Origin: Nocardioides marmorisolisilvae
Lineage (GTDB): Bacteria > Actinomycetota > Actinomycetes > Propionibacteriales > Nocardioidaceae
Direction: 5' to 3'
Assembly: GCF_031656915.1 (NCBI RefSeq)
Contig: NZ_CP134227.1
Coordinates: 3,472,001 to 3,536,000 of the forward strand
Length of the DNA stretch: 64,000 nucleotides
In this document: one piece after another, positions 17,863 through 27,145 of the stretch
How positions within the stretch are numbered: position 1 is the stretch's first letter
How the letters are laid out: the number at the start of each line of letters is the position of its first letter
Notes under the pieces: model-generated
What the model was told of the DNA's origin: nothing
What the model saw: only the letters and a program-made list of their open reading frames with translations
The model's database searches: none
Program-made: the position numbers and the translations under genes

Positions 17863-20800
17863 GTGAGCACCACCGACCTCCCCACCACCGTCGTGACTGC
17901 GCCCTCGACCATCGAGCCGGCGGCGCCCCAGCGCGTCCCCGTGGACTGGCGCCGGATGCGACGCCCGATCGCCGGCCTCGCCCTGGCGTGCTCGTTCGTG
18001 GCAGCGGTCGGCACGTCCGTCGGGTCGGTCGTCGCTGGGCGGCTGGCCACGGACGCGACGTCCACCCTGGTGGCGCTGCTCGCGCTGTGCGTGCTGGGCG
18101 CGGGCGTGCTGGACACCGTGGGCCGGACGATCTGGGCGGGCGTGGTGGACCGAGCCGAGGGCCGGCTGCGGGCAGACCTGCTCGCTGCGGCGATGGCGCA
18201 GCCGCTGTCGACACTGACCGAGCAGGCGGTCGGCGAGATCCTCGACCGACTGGACGACGACACCCACGAGGTGGGCGTGCTGCTGCGGCAGAACGTGTGG
18301 CAGGCCGCGCGGACCGTGCTCGCCGTCGGACCGTTGTGGCTCGTCGCCGGGCTGACCTGGTGGCCGGCCTTCGTGCTCTTCCCGGCCTCGGGTGCGGCGG
18401 CCTTTTGGGTGGTCCGGCCGATCCTGCCTGTGCTGTCTGCGCGCAAGGTCCTCGAGGAGATCGCCTGGACCGACCATGCGGCCGCGCTGGAGGAGGGCGT
18501 CGCCGCGCGTGACGATCTGCGCACCGCGCTGGGCCAGGCCTACGTCGTCCGCCGCAGCGCGGAGCTGGCCGCGGCGATCCACACCCGGTTCGACCAGGTG
18601 CTGAGCCTGGAGAGCCGGATCACCCGACGCACCGGGATGCTGCTGCACGCGGTCCTCGCCGGCACCGCGCTGGTCGGTGTCGCGCTGGTCCTCGACCACC
18701 GGCTGTCCACCGCGGCTCTGGTCACCCTGTTCCTGGTGACCACCACCTTCGTCGGTCAGGTCGACCAGCTGGCCCGGCACCTGCCCGACCTGCAGGCCGG
18801 CTTCGGCGCGGTGCTGCGGTTGCGCGCCCTGATGGCCACCCCGGCTGAGCCGTACGGCGGCCGTCCGCTCCCCGACGGCCTGCTCGACATCGAGATCACC
18901 GACCTGCACTTCGCCTACGAGCACGGCCGGTTCGCCCTCGAGCACGTCGACCTGACCGTGCCCGCGGGCTCCACCTGTGCGCTGGTGGGTCGCACCGGAT
19001 CGGGGAAGTCCACCCTGGCCGCGCTGCTGTCCCGGGCCGTCGAGCCCGAGCCCGGCTCGGTACGGCTCGGTGGCGTCGACGTGCGCGAGGTCGACCTGCA
19101 ACAGCTGCGCTCGGCGATCGGCGTGGTCACCCAACGCACCGAGATCCTCTCCGGGACGCTGGCGGAGAACATCACGCTGTTCGCCGACCTGCCCCGCGCG
19201 AGGGTCAGCGAGGCGGTCGACCAGCTCGGCCTCTCCGCGTGGGTCGCCGGTCTGCCGCAGGGGCTCGACACCCCGCTGGGTCCCGGCGGCACCACGTTGT
19301 CGGCCGGCGAGGAGCAGCTCGTCGCGTTCGCCAGGCTGCTGGTCCGCGACGTGCGCGTGGTCGTCCTCGACGAGGCCACCGCGCGGATGGACCCGCTGAC
19401 GGAGGCGAGGGTGGTCCGGGCTGCCGATCGCCTGCTGTCCGGGCGCACCGGCATCCTGGTCGCGCACCGGCTGTCCACCACCGAGCGTGCCGAGCGGGTG
19501 GCCGTGCTGGAGGCCGGGCGGATCGTCCAGCAGGGTCCACGCGCGACCCTGGCCCGCGCTGACGGTGCCTTCCGCGACCTGCTGCTCGCCTCGGACGGCG
19601 AGCAGGTGCCACCGGTCGGCCCCACCGCCACGGGGGTCGACACCCACCCTGGCTCGGACACGGTCGGGACGGTACGCCGTTCCGGCGTACCGCCGACGCG
19701 CCCGCGGCTCGGCCGGATCCCGAGCCTCTCCCGGGCCACGCTCAGCGCGCTGCTGATCGAGCCGCAGTGGGGCCTGGTCGGGTTGGCGCTCTTCCTGGTC
19801 TCCGCGCTGACCGGTGCCTTCGGTGCACTGACCGGCTGGGTGTGGGGCCACCTGGTGGCGGACCTCCAGGCGGGTGGCCGGCCGGTGGGTCTGACTGCGG
19901 TGCTGGCCGTGTCCCTGGTGGTGGCGCCGCTGCTGCTGTCGCTGGCGATCCGGGTCTACCCGCGGTGGTGGGTCGCGGTGATGCTCCGCGCACGGACAAG
20001 CGTGCTGGTCGGCCAGACCGCCGACCACCGGTTGGCCCGGACGCCCGCGGGCGAGGTGGTGGGCCGTGCGATGGACGCGGACCGGCTGGCCCGCTACGCG
20101 GACAGGTGGGTGGACTTCCTGAACGGGCTGGCCATCGCGGCGGTGACCGCGGCCGTGGCGGGCAGGCTGCTGGCTGGTGCTGTGCTGCTCGCCGTCATGG
20201 TCGTCTCGGCGGTCGCCTCCTCGTTCGGACGGAGGGTGGCCGGCCGGTCCGCCGCTGCATCCTCGACGGCGAGGGCTCGGTTCGGACGCTCCCTGGTCTC
20301 GGGCCTGGACTCGATCCGGACGGTCAAGCTCGCCGCGGCCACGCCGGACCTGCACGCGCATCTACGCAAGGTCGACGGCGGACGGGTGGACGCCGCAGTC
20401 CGCGAGCACCGTGTGCAGGCCATGCTCGACGGCGTGCCGATCGTGATGGTCCAGGCGGGCGTCGTCGCTGCCTGGGCGATCCTCGTCGCCGGTGGCTGGG
20501 GTGTCGCCACCGCGCTGCTGGTGGCCGGCGCGGTCAACGGCTTCGACTGGTTCGGCCGGGTCGCCGGCTCGGTGATCACCGAGGCACCCGGCACCCGCGC
20601 CTGGATGCGGGCGACCAGCCGGCTCGCCGGTGGCACGGACCTGATGCGGCTCCCGGCGGGGATCGACCTGGTCGGCGGCTCCGCACCGCCTCCTGCGTCG
20701 GCGGTCCGGGAGCGGCTGGACGAGCTGCGGGTCACCGGGCTCAGCGCGGTCCACGATGACGGCACGATCGGCGTGGACGGCGTCGACCTCGTCGTCCGGC

Positions 20801-21399
20801 GCGGGGAGCTGGTGCTGCTGGTCGGAGCGGTGGGGTCGGGCAAGTCCAGCCTGCTCGGTGCGCTCGCCGGTTTGGTGAGCAGCCGGGGTGAGATCAGCTG
20901 GAACGGACGGCTCGTCACCGATCCTCAGGTCGCGCTGCGCCCGGGACGAGTGGCGCACGTCGCCCAGGTCCCGCGGGTGCTGTCGGGCACCTTCGCGGGC
21001 AACGTGGGCCTCGACCACCCCGACCGTGCGGTGCTGCCTGCACTGACGGCTGCGCGGATGGCGCGCGACGTCGATGACGCGGGCGGCCCCGACGCACTGG
21101 TCGGCCACCGCGGGGTGCGTCTGTCCGGCGGCCAGGTGCAACGGCTCGCGCTGGCCCGCGCGCTGGCCTGCGACGCCGAGCTGCTGCTCGCCGACGACGT
21201 CTCGTCCGCCCTTGATGCCGCGACCGAGATCGAGCTCTGGGCCGCGCTCCGCGAGCGCCGGGCCACCGTGGTCGGCGCCACGTCGAAGGCGGCGGCGCTG
21301 GAGCAGGCCGACCGGGTCGTCGTGCTGCACGGTGGCCGGGTGGTCGCTTCGGGCCCCTGGCAGCAGCTGGCTCCGGCCTGGCGCCACCTCGCCGGCTGA
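17863..21399 (+). CDS. Single-chain ABC exporter with two membrane and two ATPase domains
   Basis: 1178 residues, two fused half-transporters (TMD1-NBD1-TMD2-NBD2). NBD1: Walker A GRTGSGKS 376-383, degenerate signature LSAGE 479-483, Walker B with catalytic E504, switch H535. NBD2: Walker A GAVGSGKS 988-995, canonical signature LSGGQ from 1087, Walker B with D1112 where Glu is expected, and no His at the switch (GATSK). In the head-to-tail dimer, NBD1 motifs meet the NBD2 signature to give one intact site, while the other site is degenerate on both sides. This is the pattern of asymmetric exporters for drugs, lipids or peptides. Substrate unknown. GTG start, with TACGGT 9 nt before it. Confidence 0.93.
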   Translation: MSTTDLPTTVVTAPSTIEPAAPQRVPVDWRRMRRPIAGLALACSFVAAVGTSVGSVVAGRLATDATSTLVALLALCVLGAGVLDTVGRTIWAGVVDRAEGRLRADLLAAAMAQPLSTLTEQAVGEILDRLDDDTHEVGVLLRQNVWQAARTVLAVGPLWLVAGLTWWPAFVLFPASGAAAFWVVRPILPVLSARKVLEEIAWTDHAAALEEGVAARDDLRTALGQAYVVRRSAELAAAIHTRFDQVLSLESRITRRTGMLLHAVLAGTALVGVALVLDHRLSTAALVTLFLVTTTFVGQVDQLARHLPDLQAGFGAVLRLRALMATPAEPYGGRPLPDGLLDIEITDLHFAYEHGRFALEHVDLTVPAGSTCALVGRTGSGKSTLAALLSRAVEPEPGSVRLGGVDVREVDLQQLRSAIGVVTQRTEILSGTLAENITLFADLPRARVSEAVDQLGLSAWVAGLPQGLDTPLGPGGTTLSAGEEQLVAFARLLVRDVRVVVLDEATARMDPLTEARVVRAADRLLSGRTGILVAHRLSTTERAERVAVLEAGRIVQQGPRATLARADGAFRDLLLASDGEQVPPVGPTATGVDTHPGSDTVGTVRRSGVPPTRPRLGRIPSLSRATLSALLIEPQWGLVGLALFLVSALTGAFGALTGWVWGHLVADLQAGGRPVGLTAVLAVSLVVAPLLLSLAIRVYPRWWVAVMLRARTSVLVGQTADHRLARTPAGEVVGRAMDADRLARYADRWVDFLNGLAIAAVTAAVAGRLLAGAVLLAVMVVSAVASSFGRRVAGRSAAASSTARARFGRSLVSGLDSIRTVKLAAATPDLHAHLRKVDGGRVDAAVREHRVQAMLDGVPIVMVQAGVVAAWAILVAGGWGVATALLVAGAVNGFDWFGRVAGSVITEAPGTRAWMRATSRLAGGTDLMRLPAGIDLVGGSAPPPASAVRERLDELRVTGLSAVHDDGTIGVDGVDLVVRRGELVLLVGAVGSGKSSLLGALAGLVSSRGEISWNGRLVTDPQVALRPGRVAHVAQVPRVLSGTFAGNVGLDHPDRAVLPALTAARMARDVDDAGGPDALVGHRGVRLSGGQVQRLALARALACDAELLLADDVSSALDAATEIELWAALRERRATVVGATSKAAALEQADRVVVLHGGRVVASGPWQQLAPAWRHLAG

Positions 21400-21429
21400 C
21401 GGGGCGGAGCCTGGTGCGGCCCGCCGACC

Positions 21430-21930
21430 TCAGCCCTGGACGCCCACCGAACGCCAGTAGCTGTTGAGCGCGCCGTTGGTCTTCACGAACCACACGATCG
21501 GACCGACCAGGATCAGCGTGCCGAGGGTGCCCCACAACCCGGTGAGCGCCGAGACCGGCTCGGGCTGTCCCCTGCGGGCGTAGAGCCGGCCGACTTCGTA
21601 GGGAGTGAGGAACGCCATCACGATGCTCACGAAGATGCCCAGGATCAGGCCGACCGCGCCGCCGATCCCGTCGCCGGTGTGCCGCTTCATCTCCTCGTGG
21701 ACGTTGTAGTACCAGAACCATCCGTAGATGCCGAGCGTCACCACGAACAGCAGCATGCAGACGCCGGTGGAGCGGATCCGACCGGTTGGGCCGGCGGCGG
21801 ACGGAAGGCCGACCCCGGCGTACGTCGGCGCCGCGACCGCCGCGCCCTGGCCGAAGGCGGGGGGCGGGGGAGGTGGGGGAGGCGGGTAGTTGTGCGGCTG
21901 GTCGGCGGCCGGCGGCGTGGGATCACTCAT
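21430..21930 (-). CDS. DUF4234-like membrane protein with proline-rich N terminus
   Basis: 166 residues from ATG 21930. The N terminus is a disordered Pro-rich tail (a run of nine prolines). A DUF4234-like core follows (RSTGVCMLLFVVTLGIYGWFWYYNVHEEMKRHTGDGIGG) with three or four membrane helices: VCMLLFVVTLGIYGWFWYY, AVGLILGIFVSIVMAFL and LGTLILVGPIVWFV. Function unknown. An in-frame GTG at 21978 would add 16 residues and is less likely. It converges with the ABC exporter with a 30-nt gap. Confidence 0.8.
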   Translation of the reverse strand: MSDPTPPAADQPHNYPPPPPPPPPAFGQGAAVAAPTYAGVGLPSAAGPTGRIRSTGVCMLLFVVTLGIYGWFWYYNVHEEMKRHTGDGIGGAVGLILGIFVSIVMAFLTPYEVGRLYARRGQPEPVSALTGLWGTLGTLILVGPIVWFVKTNGALNSYWRSVGVQG

Positions 21931-22062
21931 GGCCGTCAAGGTAGGCGTCTTCGTCGATGTGGGAGGGGTTTTCACCAACCCGCGCTCCGGCCGCCACCCA
22001 GCTGCACAGGCGCAGGGCGCGGGACGCGCCGCCGGGCGACCTACCGGGCGACATCGGGACCA

Positions 22063-23400
22063 CTACTCGGGGGTGCTGACCGCCGGGCCGGTCAGGACCA
22101 TGGCTCCACGCTCGGCCATCGCATCCGTCGAGGCGTCGGTGTGTACGCCGTTGGCGCGGGCGCCGAGCTGCGGCTCCAACCGGAACAGGGCCAGCGCGGC
22201 GCATGCGGCGCAGCCCACCAGCAGCAGGACGATGTACGCCGCGCCCAGCTGGTGGCCGATCAGCCAGCCCGAGATCGGTGGCGCGACCACCGCGGGCAGC
22301 TGGAACGCGGCCGAACCGAGCGCGTTGGTGCGGCCGCGCAGCCGGTCGGTGGTCAGATCATTGGTCATCGCCGGCACGGTCGGCTGCAACAGCGTCTCGC
22401 CGAGCGCGAACACCGAGGCGCAGGCGGCGATCAGCAGCGTCGCGCCCCACGTGCCGGGCACCAGCCCGGCCGCGCCCATGCACAGCCAGGCGACCGCCCA
22501 GATCGCGGTCATCACCGCGATCACCCGGGTGCGTCGACGGCCCTCGATGCGCTGCAGCACCACCAGCTGCAGCAGCACGATCACGAAGGTGTTGGCCGCG
22601 AACGCGATGCCTAGCCCGCCCGTCGATACCTGGCCGAGGGCGCGGGCGAAGGCAGGCATTCCGGTGTTGAGCTGCGCGTAGCCGACGAAGGAGGTCAGGA
22701 AGGTCAGCGCCAGCATCGTGGGCAGAGCCGGCAGCCGCAGCACCTCCCGGTAGCTGCCGGCACCGTGGGTGGCCAGGTCGTCGCGCTCTGCGCGGCCGGC
22801 GACGTGGCGCAGCGGCACCAGCAGGAGAAAGAGCCCGGGGAGGAAGCTCGCCGCGTCGGCGAGGTAGATCGTCTGGAAGGTCCAGAGTCGATGCACGTCA
22901 AGGAAGGCTCCGCCGACCAGCCCGCCGATGCCGATGCCCAGGTTGAGCAGGCTGAAGTTCACCCCGAAGTAGCGCTGTCGGATCTCGGTCGGCACGACGT
23001 GCGCGATCATCGTCTGCGAGGCCGGCCACGAGGCGCCGAAAGCGATCCCGCCCAGCGCCATCCCGAGCGCGGCCACCCCGACGGACGAGGCGACCGACAT
23101 GACCAGCTCGCCGGCGATCACGCAGATCAGCGAGCCGATCAGCACCACTCGGCCTCCGACCCGGTCGATCAGCGTCCCGCCGGGACCGACGACGAGCAGA
23201 CCCGCCAGCGGCTGGAGCCCGAGGAGCACTCCGGTGACGGCCAGCGAGAAGCCGCGGACCTCGTGCAGGTAGACGACCCAGAAGGGCAGCACCAGCCCCG
23301 TCCCGACGAACTCGAACACGACGACCGAGAGCAGGAGGCGCCCCTCGCGTGGCAGGTCACGCCAAAAGGAGCTCAGCGTGGGGCGGGGTGAGGGGTTCAT
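22063..23400 (-). CDS. MFS transporter, 12 membrane helices
   Basis: 445 residues, a major facilitator superfamily protein. Hydrophobic segments run throughout, with the loop 2-3 signature region GPGGTLIDRVGGRVVLIG (family pattern GxLaDrxGrkxxl) and a second-half counterpart LTTDRLRGRTNALGSAAFQLPAVVAPPISGWLIG. The long loop after helix 6 (VPLRHVAGRAERDDLATHGAGSY) divides the halves. MFS proteins of this kind are usually proton-driven drug or metabolite exporters. Substrate unknown. It is divergent from the GntR gene (84 nt apart), so that regulator could control it. Confidence 0.9.
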   Translation of the reverse strand: MNPSPRPTLSSFWRDLPREGRLLLSVVVFEFVGTGLVLPFWVVYLHEVRGFSLAVTGVLLGLQPLAGLLVVGPGGTLIDRVGGRVVLIGSLICVIAGELVMSVASSVGVAALGMALGGIAFGASWPASQTMIAHVVPTEIRQRYFGVNFSLLNLGIGIGGLVGGAFLDVHRLWTFQTIYLADAASFLPGLFLLLVPLRHVAGRAERDDLATHGAGSYREVLRLPALPTMLALTFLTSFVGYAQLNTGMPAFARALGQVSTGGLGIAFAANTFVIVLLQLVVLQRIEGRRRTRVIAVMTAIWAVAWLCMGAAGLVPGTWGATLLIAACASVFALGETLLQPTVPAMTNDLTTDRLRGRTNALGSAAFQLPAVVAPPISGWLIGHQLGAAYIVLLLVGCAACAALALFRLEPQLGARANGVHTDASTDAMAERGAMVLTGPAVSTPE

Positions 23401-23470
23401 GGCCGGTCGAGTGTGTCACCGCCCCTTGCTCGCACGCATCGGGTTTTCCGGACCGTCGGGGTGCGGGGTC

Positions 23471-23476
23471 TAGGCT
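23471..23476 (+). promoter_or_regulatory. -10 box for the GntR gene, leaderless layout
   Basis: TAGGCT lies 8 nt before the ATG at 23485, so transcription would start at or near the start codon. No Shine-Dalgarno sequence is present. Confidence 0.55.
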
Positions 23477-23484
23477 GGCTCGGG

Positions 23485-24264
23485 ATGACACCCCGAAGCC
23501 GCGGGCCCGCCACCGGGCCCGAGTTGCCCGACGACACCGCCGGACGGATGCGGATGCGGCGGGGCCACAAGCACGTCGTCGTCCGCGACTACGTCCGCAG
23601 CTTCGCCGAAGGCTCAGAGCCCGGTACGCCGGCACCGTCCGAGCGCGACCTCGCCCGCCAGTTCGGGGTGGCCCGGATGACCGTCCGGCACGCCATCGAC
23701 GGGCTGGTCGCTCAGGGCCTGCTCGAGCGGGTCGCCGGTCGCGGCACCTTCGTGGCCAGGCCCCAGGTCGACCTGCAGATGCGACTGTCGTCGTACACCG
23801 AGGAGATGCACCGGCGCGGCAAGCAGCCCGAGGCGCGCACGGTGATGGCCCGCCGCGAGTCCGCCGGCCCGGGGGTGGCGCGCGCGCTCGAGGTCGACGA
23901 GGGCGCTCCGGTCGTGCACTGGGAGCGGCTGCGCCTGGCCGACGGTGAGCCGATGGCGGTGCAGCACGCCTACCTGCCGCTCGAGCCGTTCGCCGCGCTC
24001 CTGGACGGGGAGCTCCCGAAGAGCCTCTACGCGTGGCTCAAGGAGCGGGATCTGATGCCCACGTGGGGCGAGGACGCCGTGCACGCCGGGGTGGCCTCGG
24101 AGGAGACGGCGGCGCAGCTCGGCCTGGAGCCCGGCGCGGCGGTGCTGCACGTCGCGCGGCGGGCGTTCTGCCGCGAGATCGCCGTCGAGGTGACCAGGTC
24201 GGTCTATCGCGCGGATCGGTACACCCTGTGGGTGCCGGTGCTCCGGCCGCCGCACGAGTCCTGA
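23485..24264 (+). CDS. GntR-family (HutC/UTRA type) transcriptional regulator
   Basis: 259 residues. The N-terminal winged helix-turn-helix runs from about 30 to 100 (VRDYVRSFAEGSEPGTPAPSERDLARQFGVARMTVRHAIDGLVAQGLLERVAGRGTFVA), and a UTRA ligand-binding domain follows (LSSYTEEMHRRGKQPEARTV ... VVHWERLRLADGEPMAVQHAYLP). HutC/DasR-type regulators respond to small metabolites such as amino sugars. The ligand is unknown. ATG 23485 is chosen because upstream residues are not family-like and a -10 box is correctly placed. Divergent MFS gene is a candidate target. Confidence 0.92.
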   Translation: MTPRSRGPATGPELPDDTAGRMRMRRGHKHVVVRDYVRSFAEGSEPGTPAPSERDLARQFGVARMTVRHAIDGLVAQGLLERVAGRGTFVARPQVDLQMRLSSYTEEMHRRGKQPEARTVMARRESAGPGVARALEVDEGAPVVHWERLRLADGEPMAVQHAYLPLEPFAALLDGELPKSLYAWLKERDLMPTWGEDAVHAGVASEETAAQLGLEPGAAVLHVARRAFCREIAVEVTRSVYRADRYTLWVPVLRPPHES

Positions 24265-24269
24265 CCGGG

Positions 24270-24623
24270 TCAGAGCTCGCCGACCGACGCCACCCGGATG
24301 CCGGCGCGCTCGCACACCCAGGCGGGGTCCGGCCCGCCGAGGTCCGGATCGACGTGCAGCGCATGCGGGTCGTCGCTGTCGCACACCGGGCACAGCGGCC
24401 AGCGTCCGCGCGTCTCCAGCAGCGCATCCTGCACGTCCTGGGCCACCAGGCCCACGACGTAGTCACGGCCCTCGGCCCACTGGGAGACCCACCAGGTCCG
24501 GTCCGAGACAGCGTCCTCGAGCAGCGACACGATCGACGGTTCGGCCACGCCGGTGGCCTCCAGATCGTGCAGCACCCGGGCGCGGGCGTGGAGCGTCGCG
24601 GATTCGGGGCCGTCTGCTGTCAC
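24270..24623 (-). CDS. Conserved hypothetical protein
   Basis: 117 residues, function unknown. The N-terminal half is helical (EATGVAEPSIVSLLEDAVSDRTWWVSQWAEGRDYVVGLVAQDVQDALLETRGRWPLC). The second half has CPVCDSDDPHALHVDPDLGGPDPAWVCE, which could bind a zinc ion through Cys and His. The GTG start at 24623 is separated by one base from the ATG of the divergent CutC-like gene. A later start (GTG at 24575) would lose 16 residues and cannot be excluded. The 3' end converges with the GntR gene, 5 nt apart. Confidence 0.75.
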   Translation of the reverse strand: MTADGPESATLHARARVLHDLEATGVAEPSIVSLLEDAVSDRTWWVSQWAEGRDYVVGLVAQDVQDALLETRGRWPLCPVCDSDDPHALHVDPDLGGPDPAWVCERAGIRVASVGEL

Positions 24624-24624
24624 G

Positions 24625-25377
24625 ATGTCGATTGTGACTGGTCAGACCCAACCCGAGGAGCAGACGCTGCTCGAGGTCGTCGTACTCCACCCTCGCGATG
24701 CGGCCGCGGCGACCGACGGGGGCGCCGACCGGCTGCTGTTCCTGGTCGGGCCCGAGGACGTCGGACGCTCGCCCGATCCGGCCGCCGTCTCCGCCGTCGT
24801 CCGGGAGACGTCGCTGCCGGTCCGGGTGCTGTTGCGCGTCGAGGACGGGTATGCCGCGTCGGCCGAGGGGCTGCGTCGCCTCGCCGGCCTGGCCGGCGAT
24901 CTGCGCCAGCTCGGGGCCGACAGCTTCAGCTTCGGCTTCCTCGATCACGACCTCGAGATCGACCGGGCCGCCTGCGCGGCCCTGGCAACCGAGGTCGGCA
25001 CGGCGTGGGGCTTCCACCGTGGCTTCGACGCGGCGCTCGAGCCCGGACGCGCCTGGCGCGACGTGGTCACCCTGCCCGGCATCGACGCGGTCGCCTCGGC
25101 CGGGTCGTCGCGTGGGATGGCCATGGGCGGCGACGAGCTCACGGCGTACGCCTCGGCGCTCCCGGAGGTCGCCCGGCTGGTGCTCGCCTCCGGCGGCCTG
25201 GTGCCCGACCAGGTGCCGTGGCTGGTGCGCGCCGGCGTACGTCAGTTCGGCATCGGCGCCTCGGCTCGCCAGGACGGCTCCTGGACCAAGGCGTACGTCG
25301 ACCCCGGTCGGGTTCGGGCCTGGCGGATGCTCCTCGACGATGCGCTGTCCAGGGCGCTCGGCATCCCCGTGGACTGA
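24625..25377 (+). CDS. cutC: CutC-family protein
   Basis: 250 residues, a TIM-barrel protein of the CutC family named for copper homeostasis, although its biochemical role is not firmly known. The N terminus LLEVVVLHPRDAAAATDGGADRLLFLVG matches the [25 protein letters not shown] start of CutC, but the ELC end is replaced. Later strands include VRVLLRVEDGYAAS, FSFGFLDHDLEID and ASGGLVPDQVPWLVRAGVRQFGIGASAR. ATG 24625 or GTG 24634 are both possible starts. No copper gene lies nearby. Confidence 0.8.
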   Translation: MSIVTGQTQPEEQTLLEVVVLHPRDAAAATDGGADRLLFLVGPEDVGRSPDPAAVSAVVRETSLPVRVLLRVEDGYAASAEGLRRLAGLAGDLRQLGADSFSFGFLDHDLEIDRAACAALATEVGTAWGFHRGFDAALEPGRAWRDVVTLPGIDAVASAGSSRGMAMGGDELTAYASALPEVARLVLASGGLVPDQVPWLVRAGVRQFGIGASARQDGSWTKAYVDPGRVRAWRMLLDDALSRALGIPVD

Positions 25378-25391
25378 CGGCAAGAACCGAA

Positions 25392-25403
25392 TGTCGCGCG
25401 ACA
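25392..25403. promoter_or_regulatory. 12-bp palindrome upstream of the TAP-like hydrolase
   Basis: TGTCGCGCGACA is a perfect palindrome 98 nt before the hydrolase ATG. GC-rich palindromes occur by chance in this genome, so its operator role is only a suggestion. Confidence 0.3.
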
Positions 25404-25501
25404 CGTGCGCGAAAGGTCTTCGCGACCGCGATGGGTTGGATAGAAAGTCCTCCTGTCGCGGCGACGGGTCGCGTCCACACAGTGCGGAGGATTCCCTTTC
25501 G

Positions 25502-27124
25502 ATGAAGCGCCTCATCATCGTCGGCATGGCCGGCGCTCTCGGGCTGAGCCTCGCGGGTACGTCCGCGGGCCAGGCAGCCCCGGCCCCGACGGGACTCGAC
25601 GCAGTCGCCGTGGCGTCCTCCACGGCGCCCAGCGTCCACTGGGGCAGCTGTCCCACGGGCAGCTACGACTACGCGTCCTACGGGATCCAGTGCGGCACGT
25701 TGCGGGTGCCGCTCGACTACCGGCACCCGCACGGGCGCCAGATCACCCTGGAGGTGAGCCGGCGCAAGCACGACCCGAAGGCCGGCCCCTCCAAGGGCAT
25801 CATCCTGATCAACCCCGGGGGTCCGGGCGGATCCGGCCTGATCATGCCCTACCTGCAGCAGTACGTTCCGCACAGCGTGGGGATGCGCTACGACTGGATC
25901 GGCTTCGACCCTCGCGGGGTGGGGGCGAGCAGGCCGGCGCTGCACTGCAACAGGGAGCTCTTCGGCACCGACCGTCCGTACTACGTGCCGAACAGGAAGC
26001 GCACGAAGTACTGGCTCGGCATCACCAAGCGCTACGCCCACGACTGCGCCACGTCGAAGGCGAGCCGGCTGCTGCCGCACATGACCACCGCGGACAACGC
26101 CCGTGACATGGACCGGATCCGGGCCGCGCTCGGGCAGTCGAAGATGAGCTACTACGGGTTCTCGTGGGGCACCTACCTGGGCGCGGCGTACGCCAAGCTC
26201 TTCCCGCACCGGGTCAAGCGGATGATCCTCGACGGCGTCGTCAACCCGAACCGGGTCTGGTACGGCGCGAACCTCGACCAGGACAGGGCGTTCGACCGCA
26301 ACATGGACGTCTACTGGCGCTATCTGGCCAAGCACGACGACTCCTTCCACCTGGGCACGGACTGGAAGACCATCAAGACGGGCTACTACGCCGAGGTGCA
26401 GAAGCTGCGCGGTCACCCGCGAGCGGGCGGCAGGCTCGGACCTGACGAGCTCGGTGACGCGATGCTCGACGCCGGCTACTACGTCTACGACTGGGTCGAC
26501 ATCGGCAACGCCTACTCCGCGCTGATCAACAAGGGCGAAGGCAGGGCGCTGTTCAAGATGTACAAGTCCAGCAGCATGGGCGCCGACGCCGAGAACGGCT
26601 ATGCGGTGTACGACGCCGTGCAGTGCACCGACAACCCGTGGCCGGGGTGGAAGAAGACCCGGAGCGACAGCTGGCGTGTCTACCAGAAGGCGCCGTTCCT
26701 GACCTGGGGCAACACCTGGTACAACGCGCCGTGCCTGCACTGGGGCGTCCCTGCCCAGCACCGGCTGCACATGAGCGGCAAGAGGCTCAAGCACCACGTG
26801 CTGATGATCAGCGAGACCAAGGACGCGGCGACCCCGTTCAGCGGGGCGTTGGAGCTGCGCAAGCTGTTCCCGACCGCGTCGCTGATCGCCGGCCGCAACG
26901 GCACCACCCACGCCGGCTCCCTGTCCGGTGTCGCCTGCGTGGACAACAAGATCGCGAGGTACCTCGCGAACGGGTCGGTGCCCCGCCGGGTCGCGGGCAA
27001 CCGGGCGGACGTCTACTGCCCCCACGTGCCCGCGCCGCAGCCGACGAGCACCAGCACGTCCGGTCGGCGGATGCTCGACCTGCGCGCGGTCCTGATGCGG
27101 GCGCAGCAGAGCATGCTGCGCTGA
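25502..27124 (+). CDS. Secreted alpha/beta hydrolase, TAP-like (tripeptidyl aminopeptidase type)
   Basis: 540 residues. A signal peptide (MKRLIIVGMAGALGLSLAGTSAGQAAPAP) leads to an alpha/beta-hydrolase core: oxyanion motif INPGGPGGSGL, nucleophile elbow GFSWG with S221, and the TAP C-terminal domain with VLMISETKDAATPF (acid) and TTHAGSL (His). This is the layout of Streptomyces tripeptidyl aminopeptidases and SlpD-like proteins, which clip N-terminal tripeptides outside the cell. GGAGGA lies 8-13 nt before the ATG. The frame is open further upstream, but MKR followed by a hydrophobic core fits a signal peptide start. Confidence 0.92.
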   Translation: MKRLIIVGMAGALGLSLAGTSAGQAAPAPTGLDAVAVASSTAPSVHWGSCPTGSYDYASYGIQCGTLRVPLDYRHPHGRQITLEVSRRKHDPKAGPSKGIILINPGGPGGSGLIMPYLQQYVPHSVGMRYDWIGFDPRGVGASRPALHCNRELFGTDRPYYVPNRKRTKYWLGITKRYAHDCATSKASRLLPHMTTADNARDMDRIRAALGQSKMSYYGFSWGTYLGAAYAKLFPHRVKRMILDGVVNPNRVWYGANLDQDRAFDRNMDVYWRYLAKHDDSFHLGTDWKTIKTGYYAEVQKLRGHPRAGGRLGPDELGDAMLDAGYYVYDWVDIGNAYSALINKGEGRALFKMYKSSSMGADAENGYAVYDAVQCTDNPWPGWKKTRSDSWRVYQKAPFLTWGNTWYNAPCLHWGVPAQHRLHMSGKRLKHHVLMISETKDAATPFSGALELRKLFPTASLIAGRNGTTHAGSLSGVACVDNKIARYLANGSVPRRVAGNRADVYCPHVPAPQPTSTSTSGRRMLDLRAVLMRAQQSMLR

Positions 27125-27145
27125 GCGGAGCCGGTGGCACCGCGG

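Noticed and set aside
25391-25501. Longer N terminus for the TAP-like hydrolase
   Set aside because: Frame is open, but upstream residues are polar and the signal peptide begins cleanly at MKRLIIVGM with a ribosome site before it.
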